Assembly: GCA_020851855.1 (NCBI GenBank) | Contig: JADZBY010000251.1 | Location: 1 to 12,190 of the forward strand | DNA length: 12,190 nt | Direction: 5' to 3' | DNA from: Anaerolineae bacterium | GTDB taxonomy: Bacteria > Chloroflexota > Anaerolineae > Aggregatilineales > UBA2796 | Shown: piece by piece, positions 1 to 7,600 of the stretch | How positions within the stretch are numbered: position 1 is the stretch's first letter | Layout: each line of letters begins with the position of its first letter | Position numbers and translations under genes: made by a program | Notes under the pieces: model-generated | The model's input: the letters and a program-made list of their open reading frames with translations, nothing else | Databases searched by the model: none | Told to the model about the DNA's origin: nothing

Positions 1-504
1 GCGCTGGCGGCGCTGGAAGGGCTGGCTGCGGTCGCGGAACGCTTGGGGCGGCGGCGCGACCGGATGGAGACAGATGCATTGCGCGCCCTGGCTCTGCAGG
101 GGCTGGGCAGACAGGCCGCGGCGTTGCAGGCGCTACAAGGTGCGCTCGACACGGCGGCCCCGGAGCGGGCATTTCGCCTGTTTCTGGACGAAGGGCCGGC
201 CATGTTGCGGCTGCTGCACCAGGTTGTTGAACAGGGCATCGCCGTCCAGGCTGCAACTGCTATCCTGGAGCGCGCCGCGCGTCGGGATGCGTCCGCTCAT
301 CCGGCGGATACGCTCTCCGAGCGCGAAATGGACGTGTTGAGGCTGCTGGCGTCTGGCGCGAGCAACCAGGACATCATGGACGCCCTGGTTATCAGCCTGG
401 GCACGGTGAAGAGCCACGTTAATCACATCATGGGCAAGCTGGACGCCCAGAACCGCACCGAGGCGGTGGCGAAAGCGCGCCTTCTGGGCATTCTCCGCGA
501 GTGA
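1..504 (+). CDS. LuxR-family (MalT-like) transcriptional regulator, C-terminal part
   Basis: The reading frame is open from base 1 to the TGA at 502-504, so this is the 3' end of a larger gene; 167 residues are visible. Residues about 105-165 form a GerE/LuxR helix-turn-helix: LSEREMDVLRLLASG, then SNQDIMDALVISLGTVKSH with the recognition helix, then a conserved GKLDAQNRTEAV tail. Upstream, the helical segment with RLFLDEGPAMLRLL is typical of the TPR-like region just before the HTH in large MalT-type regulators, which are usually 800-1000 residues with an N-terminal STAND ATPase. The protein is therefore probably a DNA-binding signal-responsive activator; ligand and targets are unknown. A TTG at 43 and an ATG at 64 are in frame, but nothing supports a start there because similarity to the family continues upstream. 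Direct control of the convergent sugar operon is possible but not shown. Confidence 0.88.
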   Translation, partial: ALAALEGLAAVAERLGRRRDRMETDALRALALQGLGRQAAALQALQGALDTAAPERAFRLFLDEGPAMLRLLHQVVEQGIAVQAATAILERAARRDASAHPADTLSEREMDVLRLLASGASNQDIMDALVISLGTVKSHVNHIMGKLDAQNRTEAVAKARLLGILRE

Positions 505-536
505 TCCGGCCCCTGACGCTCTTGTGTGACATTTCC

Positions 537-562
537 CGGAATCAACCTTTTGGCTGATCCCG
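537..562 (+). other. Imperfect stem-loop downstream of the LuxR-type gene
   Basis: Bases 537-547 pair with 552-562 around a TTTT loop, with two mismatches (540/559 and 545/554). It begins 33 nt after the regulator's stop codon. No T-tract follows, so it is only a weak candidate for a transcription terminator or mRNA-end structure. The rest of the 505-637 spacer shows no convincing promoter. Confidence 0.25.
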
Positions 563-637
563 ACGCCGCGGGTTTAGGACCATCATCAACCTCGTCATCA
601 GGATAACTTGTGGGTTCAAACCCGGAGATCGATACGC

Positions 638-1300
638 ATGGACGACAGTGCATGGAGTCATTTCGGCCAGTGGGGATACGTCATCGTCTGGCTGGTTCTC
701 TACGGCGTGATGCTCGCTTTCGTTCCCTTCTACAAGAAGTCGCAGCGCAAACCGGCTAGCGTCTACCTCGCCTTCGTGCTGGCGCTGGCGCTGGAGATGT
801 TCGGCGTGCCGCTGAGCATGTACTTCCTGACCTGGCTGCTGGGCACGTCGTTGCCCGATGGCCTGCTGTTCGGACACACGCTCAACGCCTGGATTGGGCA
901 GTGGGGCTTGTGGATCGGCTCCGCGCTCATGATCGTCGGGGCGGCGCTCGTCATCGTCGGCTGGTACATCATCCACAGGCGCTACTGGAGCAAAGAGGCG
1001 GGCCAGGGCCAACTCGTGACTGAGGGCATCTACGGCTACATCCGCCATCCCCAGTACACCGGCTTCATGCTCATCACGCTTGGCATGATTGCCGACTGGG
1101 CGACGCTGCCGCTCTTGATCATGTGGCCGGTGCTCGCCTTCGTCTACTACCGGCTGGCCCGGCGAGAAGAGCGCGACATGGAGATCGAGTTTGGCGACGC
1201 CTACCGCGCCTATCGGATGCGCACGGGCATGTTCCTGCCGCGCCTCTTCGCCCGCCGGCAGAGCGTCGCAACGCCTATTCCGGTGCGCCGCAATTCGTAG
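638..1300 (+). CDS. Isoprenylcysteine carboxyl methyltransferase / phospholipid methyltransferase family membrane protein
   Basis: This 220-residue protein has four hydrophobic stretches: about residues 13-32, 42-69, 89-112 and 141-172. The C-terminal half carries the family signature: GIYGYIRHPQYTG at 130-142, then after the last membrane helix RREERDMEIEFGDAYRAY at 175-192 and a closing GMFLP. In the ICMT/PEMT fold this region binds S-adenosylmethionine next to the membrane. Bacterial members methylate lipids or small molecules, and most have no assigned substrate. The ATG at 638 is preferred over an in-frame TTG at 608: GGAG lies at 624-627, 10 nt upstream, and the TTG would add a non-hydrophobic, unconserved decapeptide. 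It stands alone, about 130 bp after the regulator and before a stem-loop, so a functional link to neighbours is not evident. Family assignment is firm; the substrate is unknown. Confidence 0.88.
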   Translation: MDDSAWSHFGQWGYVIVWLVLYGVMLAFVPFYKKSQRKPASVYLAFVLALALEMFGVPLSMYFLTWLLGTSLPDGLLFGHTLNAWIGQWGLWIGSALMIVGAALVIVGWYIIHRRYWSKEAGQGQLVTEGIYGYIRHPQYTGFMLITLGMIADWATLPLLIMWPVLAFVYYRLARREERDMEIEFGDAYRAYRMRTGMFLPRLFARRQSVATPIPVRRNS

Positions 1301-1312
1301 CGTCACACGGGC

Positions 1313-1349
1313 GTGTTCTCCCGCCCAAAGCGTGAGGGCGGGAGAGCGC
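1313..1349 (+). terminator. GC-rich perfect stem-loop, probable terminator
   Basis: TCTCCCGCCC at 1317-1326 pairs perfectly with GGGCGGGAGA at 1336-1345 around a 9-nt loop. The stem extends to 1313/1349 if two G-T pairs are allowed, giving 14 pairs. It lies 12 nt after the methyltransferase stop codon. Only a T-enriched stretch follows, not a T-run, so efficiency as an intrinsic terminator is uncertain. As a symmetric hairpin it could also act on transcripts arriving from the opposite side. Confidence 0.5.
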
Positions 1350-1395
1350 CTGCTGTCTGGTTCTGCTTCTGCACAGCTTATGAAAGCGCATACGC

Positions 1396-1776
1396 ATGAT
1401 TGGGCCTATTCACAACCGCGTGATCGGGATATTGGCCGCCTGGCAAAGCGCGACGCTGGTTACATGCGGGCCAGCCGGACCTCAGATCAGCAACGTGAGG
1501 TGTCGGGCGGTGGACACCACTTTGTATCTGCTGGTGCAGCGTGTGTCCGATCACCTGTTCAACCTCGAACAACCGGGCGAGATCGTGTTAAGGGCAGCGG
1601 GCTGGGAAGTGCGCGGGCAAGCGAGCATCCTCGCCGAGACTCCCGGCGCGCTGGCCCACGCTCCGGCTGGACAGCGCCCGCGCCAGCCCTGGGAAGTCTG
1701 GGTCGAAGTGCGTCCTGTGCGGATGCAGCGTCTTGGCGAGGACGGCCTCAGCACGCTGGAGACTATCGACTGGTAG
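1396..1776 (+). CDS. Small PNPOx-like split-barrel protein (putative FMN-binding)
   Basis: This 126-residue protein resembles pyridoxamine-5'-phosphate-oxidase-like split barrels. The N-terminal ATLVTCGPAGPQISNVRCR (residues 19-37) looks like the first beta-hairpin seen in that superfamily, where a strand reading 'atlat' is followed by a G-P/D-G turn. The next strand, TTLYLLVQRVSDHLFNLE, matches the pattern that lines the flavin phosphate site. A further strand pair follows (EIVLRAAGWEVRGQASIL), then a Trp-rich C-terminal strand (WEVWVEVRPVRMQRL). Family members bind FMN, F420 or haem, or act as unassigned reductases, and are usually homodimers. No strong Shine-Dalgarno precedes the ATG at 1396; the nearest purine stretch is GAAAG about 10 nt upstream. 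It is the last + strand gene before the convergent spacer. The assignment rests on pattern similarity alone, and a hypothetical protein is the fallback. Confidence 0.6.
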   Translation: MIGPIHNRVIGILAAWQSATLVTCGPAGPQISNVRCRAVDTTLYLLVQRVSDHLFNLEQPGEIVLRAAGWEVRGQASILAETPGALAHAPAGQRPRQPWEVWVEVRPVRMQRLGEDGLSTLETIDW

Positions 1777-1780
1777 GGCC

Positions 1781-1864
1781 AGAACACCCCCTCTCCCTGC
1801 CCTTCCCCATGCAGAGGCGAGTACCACAACCAGGCAAGAACACCCCCTCTCCCTGCCCTTCCCC
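1781..1864. repeat. Two direct copies of a 28-bp C-tract repeat
   Basis: Bases 1781-1808 and 1837-1864 are identical 28-mers, 56 bp apart start to start, beginning AGAACACCCCC and ending CCCTTCCCC. Each holds four C-runs of three or more, so the - strand has the pattern of a G-quadruplex. The end of the second copy (1856-1864, CCCTTCCCC) also pairs perfectly with GGGGAAGGG at 1874-1882, leading into the larger repeat unit. The first copy begins 4 bp after the split-barrel gene's stop. Such G/C-tract elements recur between genes in several bacterial lineages; a function in termination is possible but unproven. Confidence 0.85.
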
Positions 1865-1872
1865 CCAGAAAG

Positions 1873-1970
1873 AGGGGAAGGGAAAAACAGCTCTGGAAGC
1901 CCCTCCCTCTTCATGGGGGAGGGGCTGGGGTGGGGGAAACGAGCCTGAATCCTCACCAAGTGGATGTACT
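1873..1970. repeat. Large G-tract repeat, copy 1
   Basis: This is the first of two related units, aligned with 2075-2167. From 1891 to 1970 it matches copy 2 at roughly 85%, with only two differences in the last 34 bases (AAAC... to ...GTGGATGTACT). It contains a perfect 10-bp hairpin, AGCCCCTCCC at 1898-1907 with GGGAGGGGCT at 1917-1926 around a 9-nt loop. Four G-runs of 4-5 lie at 1915-1919, 1921-1924, 1927-1930 and 1932-1936, separated by 1-2 nt, which is a strong G-quadruplex pattern on the + strand. Confidence 0.85.
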
Positions 1971-2077
1971 AGTAGACCGGCGCACAAAAGATGAGATAAT
2001 TCTTGATTGCAGTATCGGCTCAAAAAGCCAATCCAAGGCATCAAGTTCCCCTCATGTTCGGCGCGTCGGTCTACTAG
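1969..2077. mobile_element. MITE-like element with 23-bp inverted repeats and CTAG flanks
   Basis: Bases 1973-1995 and the reverse complement of 2051-2073 match at 18 of 23 positions without gaps, including the outermost seven (TAGACCG). The 101-bp core is bounded on both sides by CTAG (1969-1972 and 2074-2077). This fits a 4-bp target duplication of the YTAR type known from IS5-family transposition; a TA duplication as in IS630/Tc1 types is the alternative. The interior is visibly more AT-rich than its surroundings and has no meaningful reading frame, so any transposition would depend on a transposase elsewhere. It sits exactly between the two copies of the large G-tract repeat, and removing it with one CTAG leaves those copies in direct tandem. 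Because CTAG is palindromic, its presence on both sides is weaker proof of duplication than a non-symmetric site would be. Confidence 0.6.
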
Positions 2078-2167
2078 GGGAAAACCATCTCTGGAAACGC
2101 CTCTCTCTTTATGGGGTGGGGTTGGGGGTGGGGAAACAAGCCTGAATCTTCACCAAGTGGATGTACT
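2075..2167. repeat. Large G-tract repeat, copy 2
   Basis: This is the second unit of the repeat whose first copy is 1873-1970. It starts AGGGGAAAACC and ends, as copy 1 does, in CACCAAGTGGATGTACT. The four G-runs are kept (2113-2116, 2118-2121, 2124-2128 and 2130-2133) although the bases between them changed. The 10-bp hairpin of copy 1 is lost through substitutions on its C-rich arm. The remaining 46 bp to the flavoprotein stop (2168-2213) hold only a 5-bp stem (2170-2174 with 2182-2186), and no clear terminator for the - strand operon is visible there. Confidence 0.85.
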
Positions 2168-2213
2168 GCGTCGCGCCGCCGGCGACTGGCTGCCCGGCGA
2201 CGATGGGAGTGCG

Positions 2214-3638
2214 CTACCGGGCTTTCTTCTGCCGCAGCGTCTCGGCGTCGGGCAGTGCGGCGTAAAACGGGTCCAGCGGATAGCAGCCGGACACGAGTCC
2301 GTGGCGCGGCGCCGTGGTGCAATCGCTGAACGTCCGGCAGATGCGCTTGCGCTGAAGCGGCCTGCCGCGCAGCACGTCGTTCGGGAACTCCGGGTAGCTC
2401 AGCATCATGCGCCCCAGCCCGACCATATCGGCCATGCCCGCCCGCAGGACAGCCTGCGCCACGTTGGGCAGCCAGTCTTGCAGGTACGAGTAGCCCGATC
2501 CCACGACCAGCATCTCCGGGCGGTGGCGCTTGAGGTCCCGCGTCACCCGAATCTGGCGCGCGACGCCGACGAGCGGGTCTTCCGGCGGCAAGTAGCCATC
2601 CGAGGGTGGGAACAGGGCCGGGCGCTGAATGTGCGGCGTGTAATACGGGCTGCCGAGCGTGACGCACAGCAACCGGATGTCCAAGTCGGCCATCAGGTCG
2701 AGAAAACGGCGCGGTTCACCCAGGTCAACGCCTGTGCCGCTGCCATCCCCGCCGAATGCGAAAGGATACGGGCCGTCGAAGGCTTCCGGGACGCCGACCG
2801 CGCTTGCGCCGGGCCGGAACGGGACAAAATCCGCCGCGCTCAGCCGGACGCCGATGTCCAGGCCAGGCGCAGTGGCGCGGATGGCCGCCGCAGTCTCGCG
2901 CAGGAAGCGGGTGCGGTTCTCGAAGCTGCCGCCGTACTTGCCGGGCCGGTCCACCGCGCTGAGCAGCTCATGGCCCAGGTAGCCGTGGCAGTGTTTCACG
3001 TCCACGAAGTCAAAACCTGCCCGTTGCGCCAGCCGCGCCGCACGCGCCACGTCCTCGATCAGCCGGTCGATCTCGTCGTCGCTCAGGATCGCGCCCTCGC
3101 CGGGGACCTTGAAGTGGGCATCAAGCAGGGGATGACGGTAGGCAGTGCGCGGTTCCAGCGTGGGGCCATTCGGGCGGCAGAAGCGCCCGGAGTGAGTGAG
3201 CTGCAAGCCGATCCACAGGTCATCGGTCGCGCCCATCTGCTCGTGATGCGCCCGGACCAGCGTTTCGCGCAGGTCGGCCAGATCAGGCACGGTCTGCTCG
3301 TCAATGACCAGCTGTCGCGCGTTCGCCCGCCCATCGCGCCGCACGGCGACGGCCTCACCGCCCCACACGAGCTTTGCGCCGCTCTGCCCGAAATGCTGCC
3401 AGCGGCGGCGCGTCAGGTCGGTCGGGCGACCGTCGGGCGCGCCGTCCCAACCTTCCATGGGCAGCACGGCGAAACGATTGCCGATGCGCCGGTTGTGGTA
3501 CGGGCGCGCCTGGGCGAAGGCCGAGCCATCCCCGGACTGCACCTCGGCATCGAAGGGCAGGTCGGCCCCAACCGCGCGGCAATAGTCCAGGAATTGCGCC
3601 GGGGTGCGAAGCTGCGCCAGCCGCCGATAATCGCTCAT
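2214..3638 (-). CDS. Old-yellow-enzyme-type NADH:flavin oxidoreductase
   Basis: This 474-residue FMN enzyme has a TIM-barrel fold (Oxidored_FMN) and is predicted to reduce activated C=C bonds or related substrates in the cytoplasm. IGNRFAVLPMEGWDG at 52-66 is the first FMN-binding strand and QLTHSGR at 146-152 the flavin-contacting loop. KHCHGYLGHELLS at 215-227 carries the active-site His/His/Tyr group, continuing to GKYGGSFENRTRFLRE. VGSGYSYLQDW, then GMADMVGLGRMML at 401-413, is the phosphate-binding end. After the barrel come Cys434, Cys440 and Cys452 (C-x5-C-x11-C), recalling the 4Fe-4S site of 2,4-dienoyl-CoA reductase-like members, but one cysteine is missing. The protein stops before the FAD/NAD(P)H domain those enzymes have, so its electron donor is unclear. 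The ATG overlaps the upstream gene's stop as ATGA. It is the last gene of the operon; its natural substrate is unknown. Confidence 0.85.
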   Translation of the reverse strand: MSDYRRLAQLRTPAQFLDYCRAVGADLPFDAEVQSGDGSAFAQARPYHNRRIGNRFAVLPMEGWDGAPDGRPTDLTRRRWQHFGQSGAKLVWGGEAVAVRRDGRANARQLVIDEQTVPDLADLRETLVRAHHEQMGATDDLWIGLQLTHSGRFCRPNGPTLEPRTAYRHPLLDAHFKVPGEGAILSDDEIDRLIEDVARAARLAQRAGFDFVDVKHCHGYLGHELLSAVDRPGKYGGSFENRTRFLRETAAAIRATAPGLDIGVRLSAADFVPFRPGASAVGVPEAFDGPYPFAFGGDGSGTGVDLGEPRRFLDLMADLDIRLLCVTLGSPYYTPHIQRPALFPPSDGYLPPEDPLVGVARQIRVTRDLKRHRPEMLVVGSGYSYLQDWLPNVAQAVLRAGMADMVGLGRMMLSYPEFPNDVLRGRPLQRKRICRTFSDCTTAPRHGLVSGCYPLDPFYAALPDAETLRQKKAR

Positions 3639-4603
3639 CGTTCGTCCCCTGGCAGGATGCCCAGCCGCGCCGCGATGTCGCGCAGCAGCGCCATGTCGCT
3701 CGCCGGGCGCTCCGGCGATCCCGGATGGGTGCGGCTGGTGGCGATCCAGCCGCGCAGGTGCAAAAACTGGGCGGCGCTGTGCCGGTACGCCGGGACCGGC
3801 GCGCGAAAGGCGAGGAAGCCCAGGTATTGCAGCAAGTCATTCAGCGCATAGAAGGCCGGATCGCCGTTCGCCCAGAGCGCGTCCCGGCGGGCGAAGAGGT
3901 CGGGCGCGAACGTGCTCAGGCCAAGCAGGTAATCGCTGCCGTACATCACCATGTCGATGGCGAGATCGTTGCCGGTGAGCACCAGAAAATCGGGGCGAGT
4001 CTGGTCGCGCAGGCGCAGCCGCTGCCATTCCATCTCGCGGCTGAGGGACGAGTGCTTCGCGCCGATGCACTGCGGCGCGCTCATCAGGCCGCGATACACG
4101 TCCACATCGTAGATTTTGCCGAACGGCGCGAACATCGTCCCCAGTTCGAAGGCGATGAAGCGCGGCGCGAACTCGCCAATGCGGTGATAGGCGTCCACCA
4201 GCGCCGCCGGTTCCAGCGCCGTCAGGCCATAGGACGGGAAGATGACCGGGATGCCGCCGAACGCATGGATTTCCTCGACCCGCTCACGATAGGCGTCCGG
4301 ATTCCAGCGCGCGCCCGGCGGATCGCTGACGAACGCGCCCGCCACGAAAGGCCGCCCGCCGAGCATGTCGCGCGTGCGGCGCAACACGTCCCGGCGCGTC
4401 GGCCCGTCGATGAGGCTCACGTAGCCGGTGTCCATATTCACCGCAGGCCGCAGCCCGGCGTCGGCGGTGCGCCGGACATGCGCCTCGAAGCTGCCCCAAT
4501 CGACAGCGCCATCATCGAGAAACGGCAGCAGGATCGCGCACATGCCCGTGATGGTGCGGCGCGGCTTCAGCAGGCGAACAGGATCGATTGCTGTTTCGGG
4601 CAC
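3635..4603 (-). CDS. Divergent dihydrodipicolinate synthase (DapA)-family protein
   Basis: This 322-residue protein is of the class I aldolase/lyase DHDPS family, a TIM barrel acting through a Schiff base. Lys183 in IGAKHSSLSR is at the position of the catalytic lysine, and Tyr125 in IFPSYG matches the catalytic tyrosine region. The family's usual GTTGE/TTxGE phosphate or carboxylate-binding motif is replaced by NMDTGYVSLI (56-65), so the acceptor site differs from true DHDPS or N-acetylneuraminate lyase. Retro-aldol cleavage or dehydration of a 2-keto-3-deoxy sugar acid is a reasonable guess given the operon. The start is GTG at 4603: AAGGG with suitable spacing (4611-4615) lies upstream, 12 bp after the lyase-like gene ends. 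The stop overlaps the next gene's ATG by 4 bp. A second, more canonical family member lies at 10715-11650. DapA in lysine synthesis is unlikely. Confidence 0.82.
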   Translation of the reverse strand: MPETAIDPVRLLKPRRTITGMCAILLPFLDDGAVDWGSFEAHVRRTADAGLRPAVNMDTGYVSLIDGPTRRDVLRRTRDMLGGRPFVAGAFVSDPPGARWNPDAYRERVEEIHAFGGIPVIFPSYGLTALEPAALVDAYHRIGEFAPRFIAFELGTMFAPFGKIYDVDVYRGLMSAPQCIGAKHSSLSREMEWQRLRLRDQTRPDFLVLTGNDLAIDMVMYGSDYLLGLSTFAPDLFARRDALWANGDPAFYALNDLLQYLGFLAFRAPVPAYRHSAAQFLHLRGWIATSRTHPGSPERPASDMALLRDIAARLGILPGDER

Positions 4604-4615
4604 AATCCTTCCCTT

Positions 4616-7600
4616 TCAGGCCTTATCGGCGCGCGGCTCGTTCAGGATGGCCAACATGGTCGGGATGTAGCGCGATTCGATGAGCAGGTCCTTGCCATAG
4701 CGCACGGCGTTGCCGCCCGAAAAGCTGACCGTCCCGATCACCGCCAGGCTGCGCCGAAGGGCGTTCATCACGTCCAGATCGGCGGTGAACATGCTGGCGT
4801 CGGCGAGCGCCTCGACGACCATCACCGTGTAGAAGATCTTCGGCCCGTGATGGTTCGGGCAGGACGTGTAGCGGAACAGCCCGGCTTCCGGCACGAACGT
4901 CCGGCGCACCAGCCAGCGCGCGCCGCCCGTGATGGCGTCCGCCACGCGCGGATCGGGGTCCAGTTCGTAGAATCGGCGCAGCCCCGAGAGCAGCACACCC
5001 ACCATGAATCCGGCCTCGCCGCGACAGCGCGGCGGCGGGCACAGGCAGTGCGCCTCGGACAGCGGGTGCTCCCAGCCGCCGCCCGGCTCCTGCTGTTCGA
5101 GCACGCGCTCGACGATGATCGCGGCGCTGTTCAGGAAGCGAGGATCGGCAACCAGCCGCGCGATTCCACACAGGTGGATCAGATGCCAGCCGCATTCGCG
5201 CATGTTGTTGAAGTCATAGAAGCGCAGGTTGCGCGTGAGCGTCTCGCCGGTCGCCAGCGCGGCGTCGCGCAGCGTTTCGTCGCCGCTCAACAGGTAGTGC
5301 AACGCCAGCCCTTCTACCCAGCTATGCGAGGGCAGGCTGGTGATCTCGGCCATCTTGCTGCGGAACATCTGCGGCAAAAAGCTGCCGGTGTGGCCCTGGA
5401 TGTGCATGTACTGCCTGCCCACGTCCTGCGGCTCGCTGGAGAAGTGGCAGGTGTCGATGTCGGCCATGTGGCGCGCGCCCTGGGATGCTATGAGCGCCCA
5501 GCCGGGATTGCCGCCGCGCAGAAACTCCACGGTGTGCGCGAACGGCATGTCGTACTCGTTGTTCGCCCAGCCTTCACCCTCGTTATAGGTGTCGCCGAAG
5601 TTCATGAACCCGTACTGGCGGCGCTCGTCGCGGCATTTCAGCCATTCCACGAAAGCTCCGTCCATCATGCGCTCGTAGTCCGGGTAGGCCGAGCCGGTCT
5701 TGGGCGCGATGGGCAGCAGGGCGCGCGTCGCGTTCAGGTAGCCCACGTCGGGACGGACGAAGACCGGGCCGTTCAGCCAGTCCTGCCAGCCGCGCGCCTC
5801 GGATTCGCTTTCGGGCAGGCCGACGAGCACATCCCAGGTGAAGGCCATGCCTGTCTTCAGCCGGTAGCAGCCCTGATCCCTGTCCAGCCAGAAGTACAGC
5901 CGCCACCATTCCTCATCATCGGCGGGCCAGTCCAGCGCGGGCAACGCCGGGAACAGCTCGATCTTCAGCCCGTCCGCCGCCGCCATTAGCCCGCCCGGAT
6001 AGCGCTGCCAGAAGTCCTTCACGCATACCGCCACGTTCGCCGCCGCGCCCGAATCGGCCAACGCGCCCGGCAGGTACAGCGGTCCCGACCAGCGCGCGCC
6101 GCGCTCGACCGTCTCGCCGCCGGATTCGATCTGGTACGCCTGATCGTGCGGCTGGAAGACGTGTACCGGCGCGACGGAGAGCGCCGCCCGTAGCGTGAGC
6201 GTCAGGTGTTCCAGGCACAGCAGCGACGCGCCCTGCCCTTCCTTAGCCGACCGAATCGCCTCGGCGTGGGCGAGGTCGGGCGGAAGCGCAGCAGCGGTGT
6301 CACTGGCGAACGCGGGGCCGAGCGCCGGACTGGCCACGATTAGGCGGTGCGTCAGGCGCACGAACGGCTGTCGATCATAGACGTGGACGCGCAGTGTACA
6401 GCGGAAGTGCTCCACGCCGCGATCATCGATGACGCCGCAGCCGATGCGAATCACGGCGCGGTCTGGGCCGTTTTCTTCAAGACCCAGGTCGCTCACCGGG
6501 CCGGCGTGCAGCGCGAGGCCGCCCTTCAGCATCCCGGAGAGCAGATCGCGGCCCGCGATGAAGGCCTGCGGCGTCAAACCGCCGTCTTGCACCATCTCAA
6601 TGCGCAGGATGTCGCCGGCGCGGCGGGCGGAAGCCGTCAGCGCGAGCCGCCCACCGGTGACGGTGATCTCGTCCTCATCGACGCGGCTGGTCAGCCCGTC
6701 GCGTCGCGCCTGCCCGCCGGGCGCATAGCCTACTTCCGCCGCCAACGGAGCCGTTCCTGCCGGGAAGGCCGCGCCGTGGCCATCGAGCAGCATCCAGCGC
6801 GCCGATCCATCCGGCCAGCGCGAGTGGATGCGCGCCTGGAGCGGAATCTGGCCGCCCGCCGTCCTTAGAAACCATCCGCCTGTGCCGTGCACGGCCCCTT
6901 CGCGAAGCGGCACGCCGAAGGTGAGCGGCAGTCCATCTGGGGCAAGCGCGCCGGTTGGGCACAGTTCGACCGGGATGTGCAGCGGCGCGTCGTGAGCATC
7001 GGGGGCGGTATGCGTATCCAGCGCCAGCGCCGCCCGTTCCGCCGAGCCGCCGCGTTCTTCGGCCTCGATGGCGATCTGGTAGCGGGCCTGCGGCTGCAAG
7101 TTGCGCAGCCGGATGCTGTGCAGCGCCTCGTAGCCGTCCTCGTGGGCGATGATTGGCGGCGCGCTGCTCGCATCCTGCGGCGTCGCGGTCACGGCGGCGC
7201 GGCTGGCCTCGCGCGTGATAAAGTGTACGGTCACATCCACGCCATTCGGCCCCGGATCGCCCACCTGGGCGCTCAGCCGGGCGATGGACGGCGCAAAGGA
7301 CGACGGCTGCGGGCGCTCTGGCATGAAGACGAGGCTTTCCAGGTAACACGGGCCTTTGCCCTCGGCCTTCACCACGAAGGGCACGTAGGGCTTCAGGTCC
7401 TGGGCAGGCTCTGCGAGGACGATCAGATGACGCCGGTTGTCGTGCCGCCAGGGCCGCATGACGCCGATGATTTCCGACCCTTCGCTCAGAGTGAAGGTGT
7501 ACCCGTCGTGGTCGCTGTCGTAGATGACCAATCCGACATAGCGCGCGCCGATCATGCGCTGGATCACGTCGTCCTTGTAGAAGCGCTGCCGCAGGATGGC

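Noticed and set aside
612..623. GGGTTCAAACCC, resembling a tRNA T-arm
   Set aside because: No acceptor stem, anticodon arm or CCA end is found at the right distances on either strand, so this is neither a tRNA gene nor a supported attachment site.
542..1306. 254-codon - strand frame
   Set aside because: It is the complement of the membrane methyltransferase gene. It is rich in His/Asp/Glu/Arg and has no family signature.
1781..2167. Repeat cluster considered as a CRISPR array
   Set aside because: Only two copies of each repeat exist, of different kinds and lengths, with low-complexity G/C tracts and no regular spacers.
2168..2213. Possible terminator for the - strand operon
   Set aside because: Only a 5-bp GC stem with no T-tract in the direction of transcription is visible. 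This is too weak to call.
2007..3851. 614-codon + strand frame starting inside the MITE-like region
   Set aside because: It crosses repeats and then runs antisense to the flavoprotein gene. No domain is recognisable.
3374..5989. Very long open frame (871 codons) on the + strand
   Set aside because: It lies antisense to the flavoprotein, DapA-like and lyase-like genes, whose motifs are clear. Its composition is Arg/Gln/Ala/His-rich, as expected from the complement of GC-rich codons.
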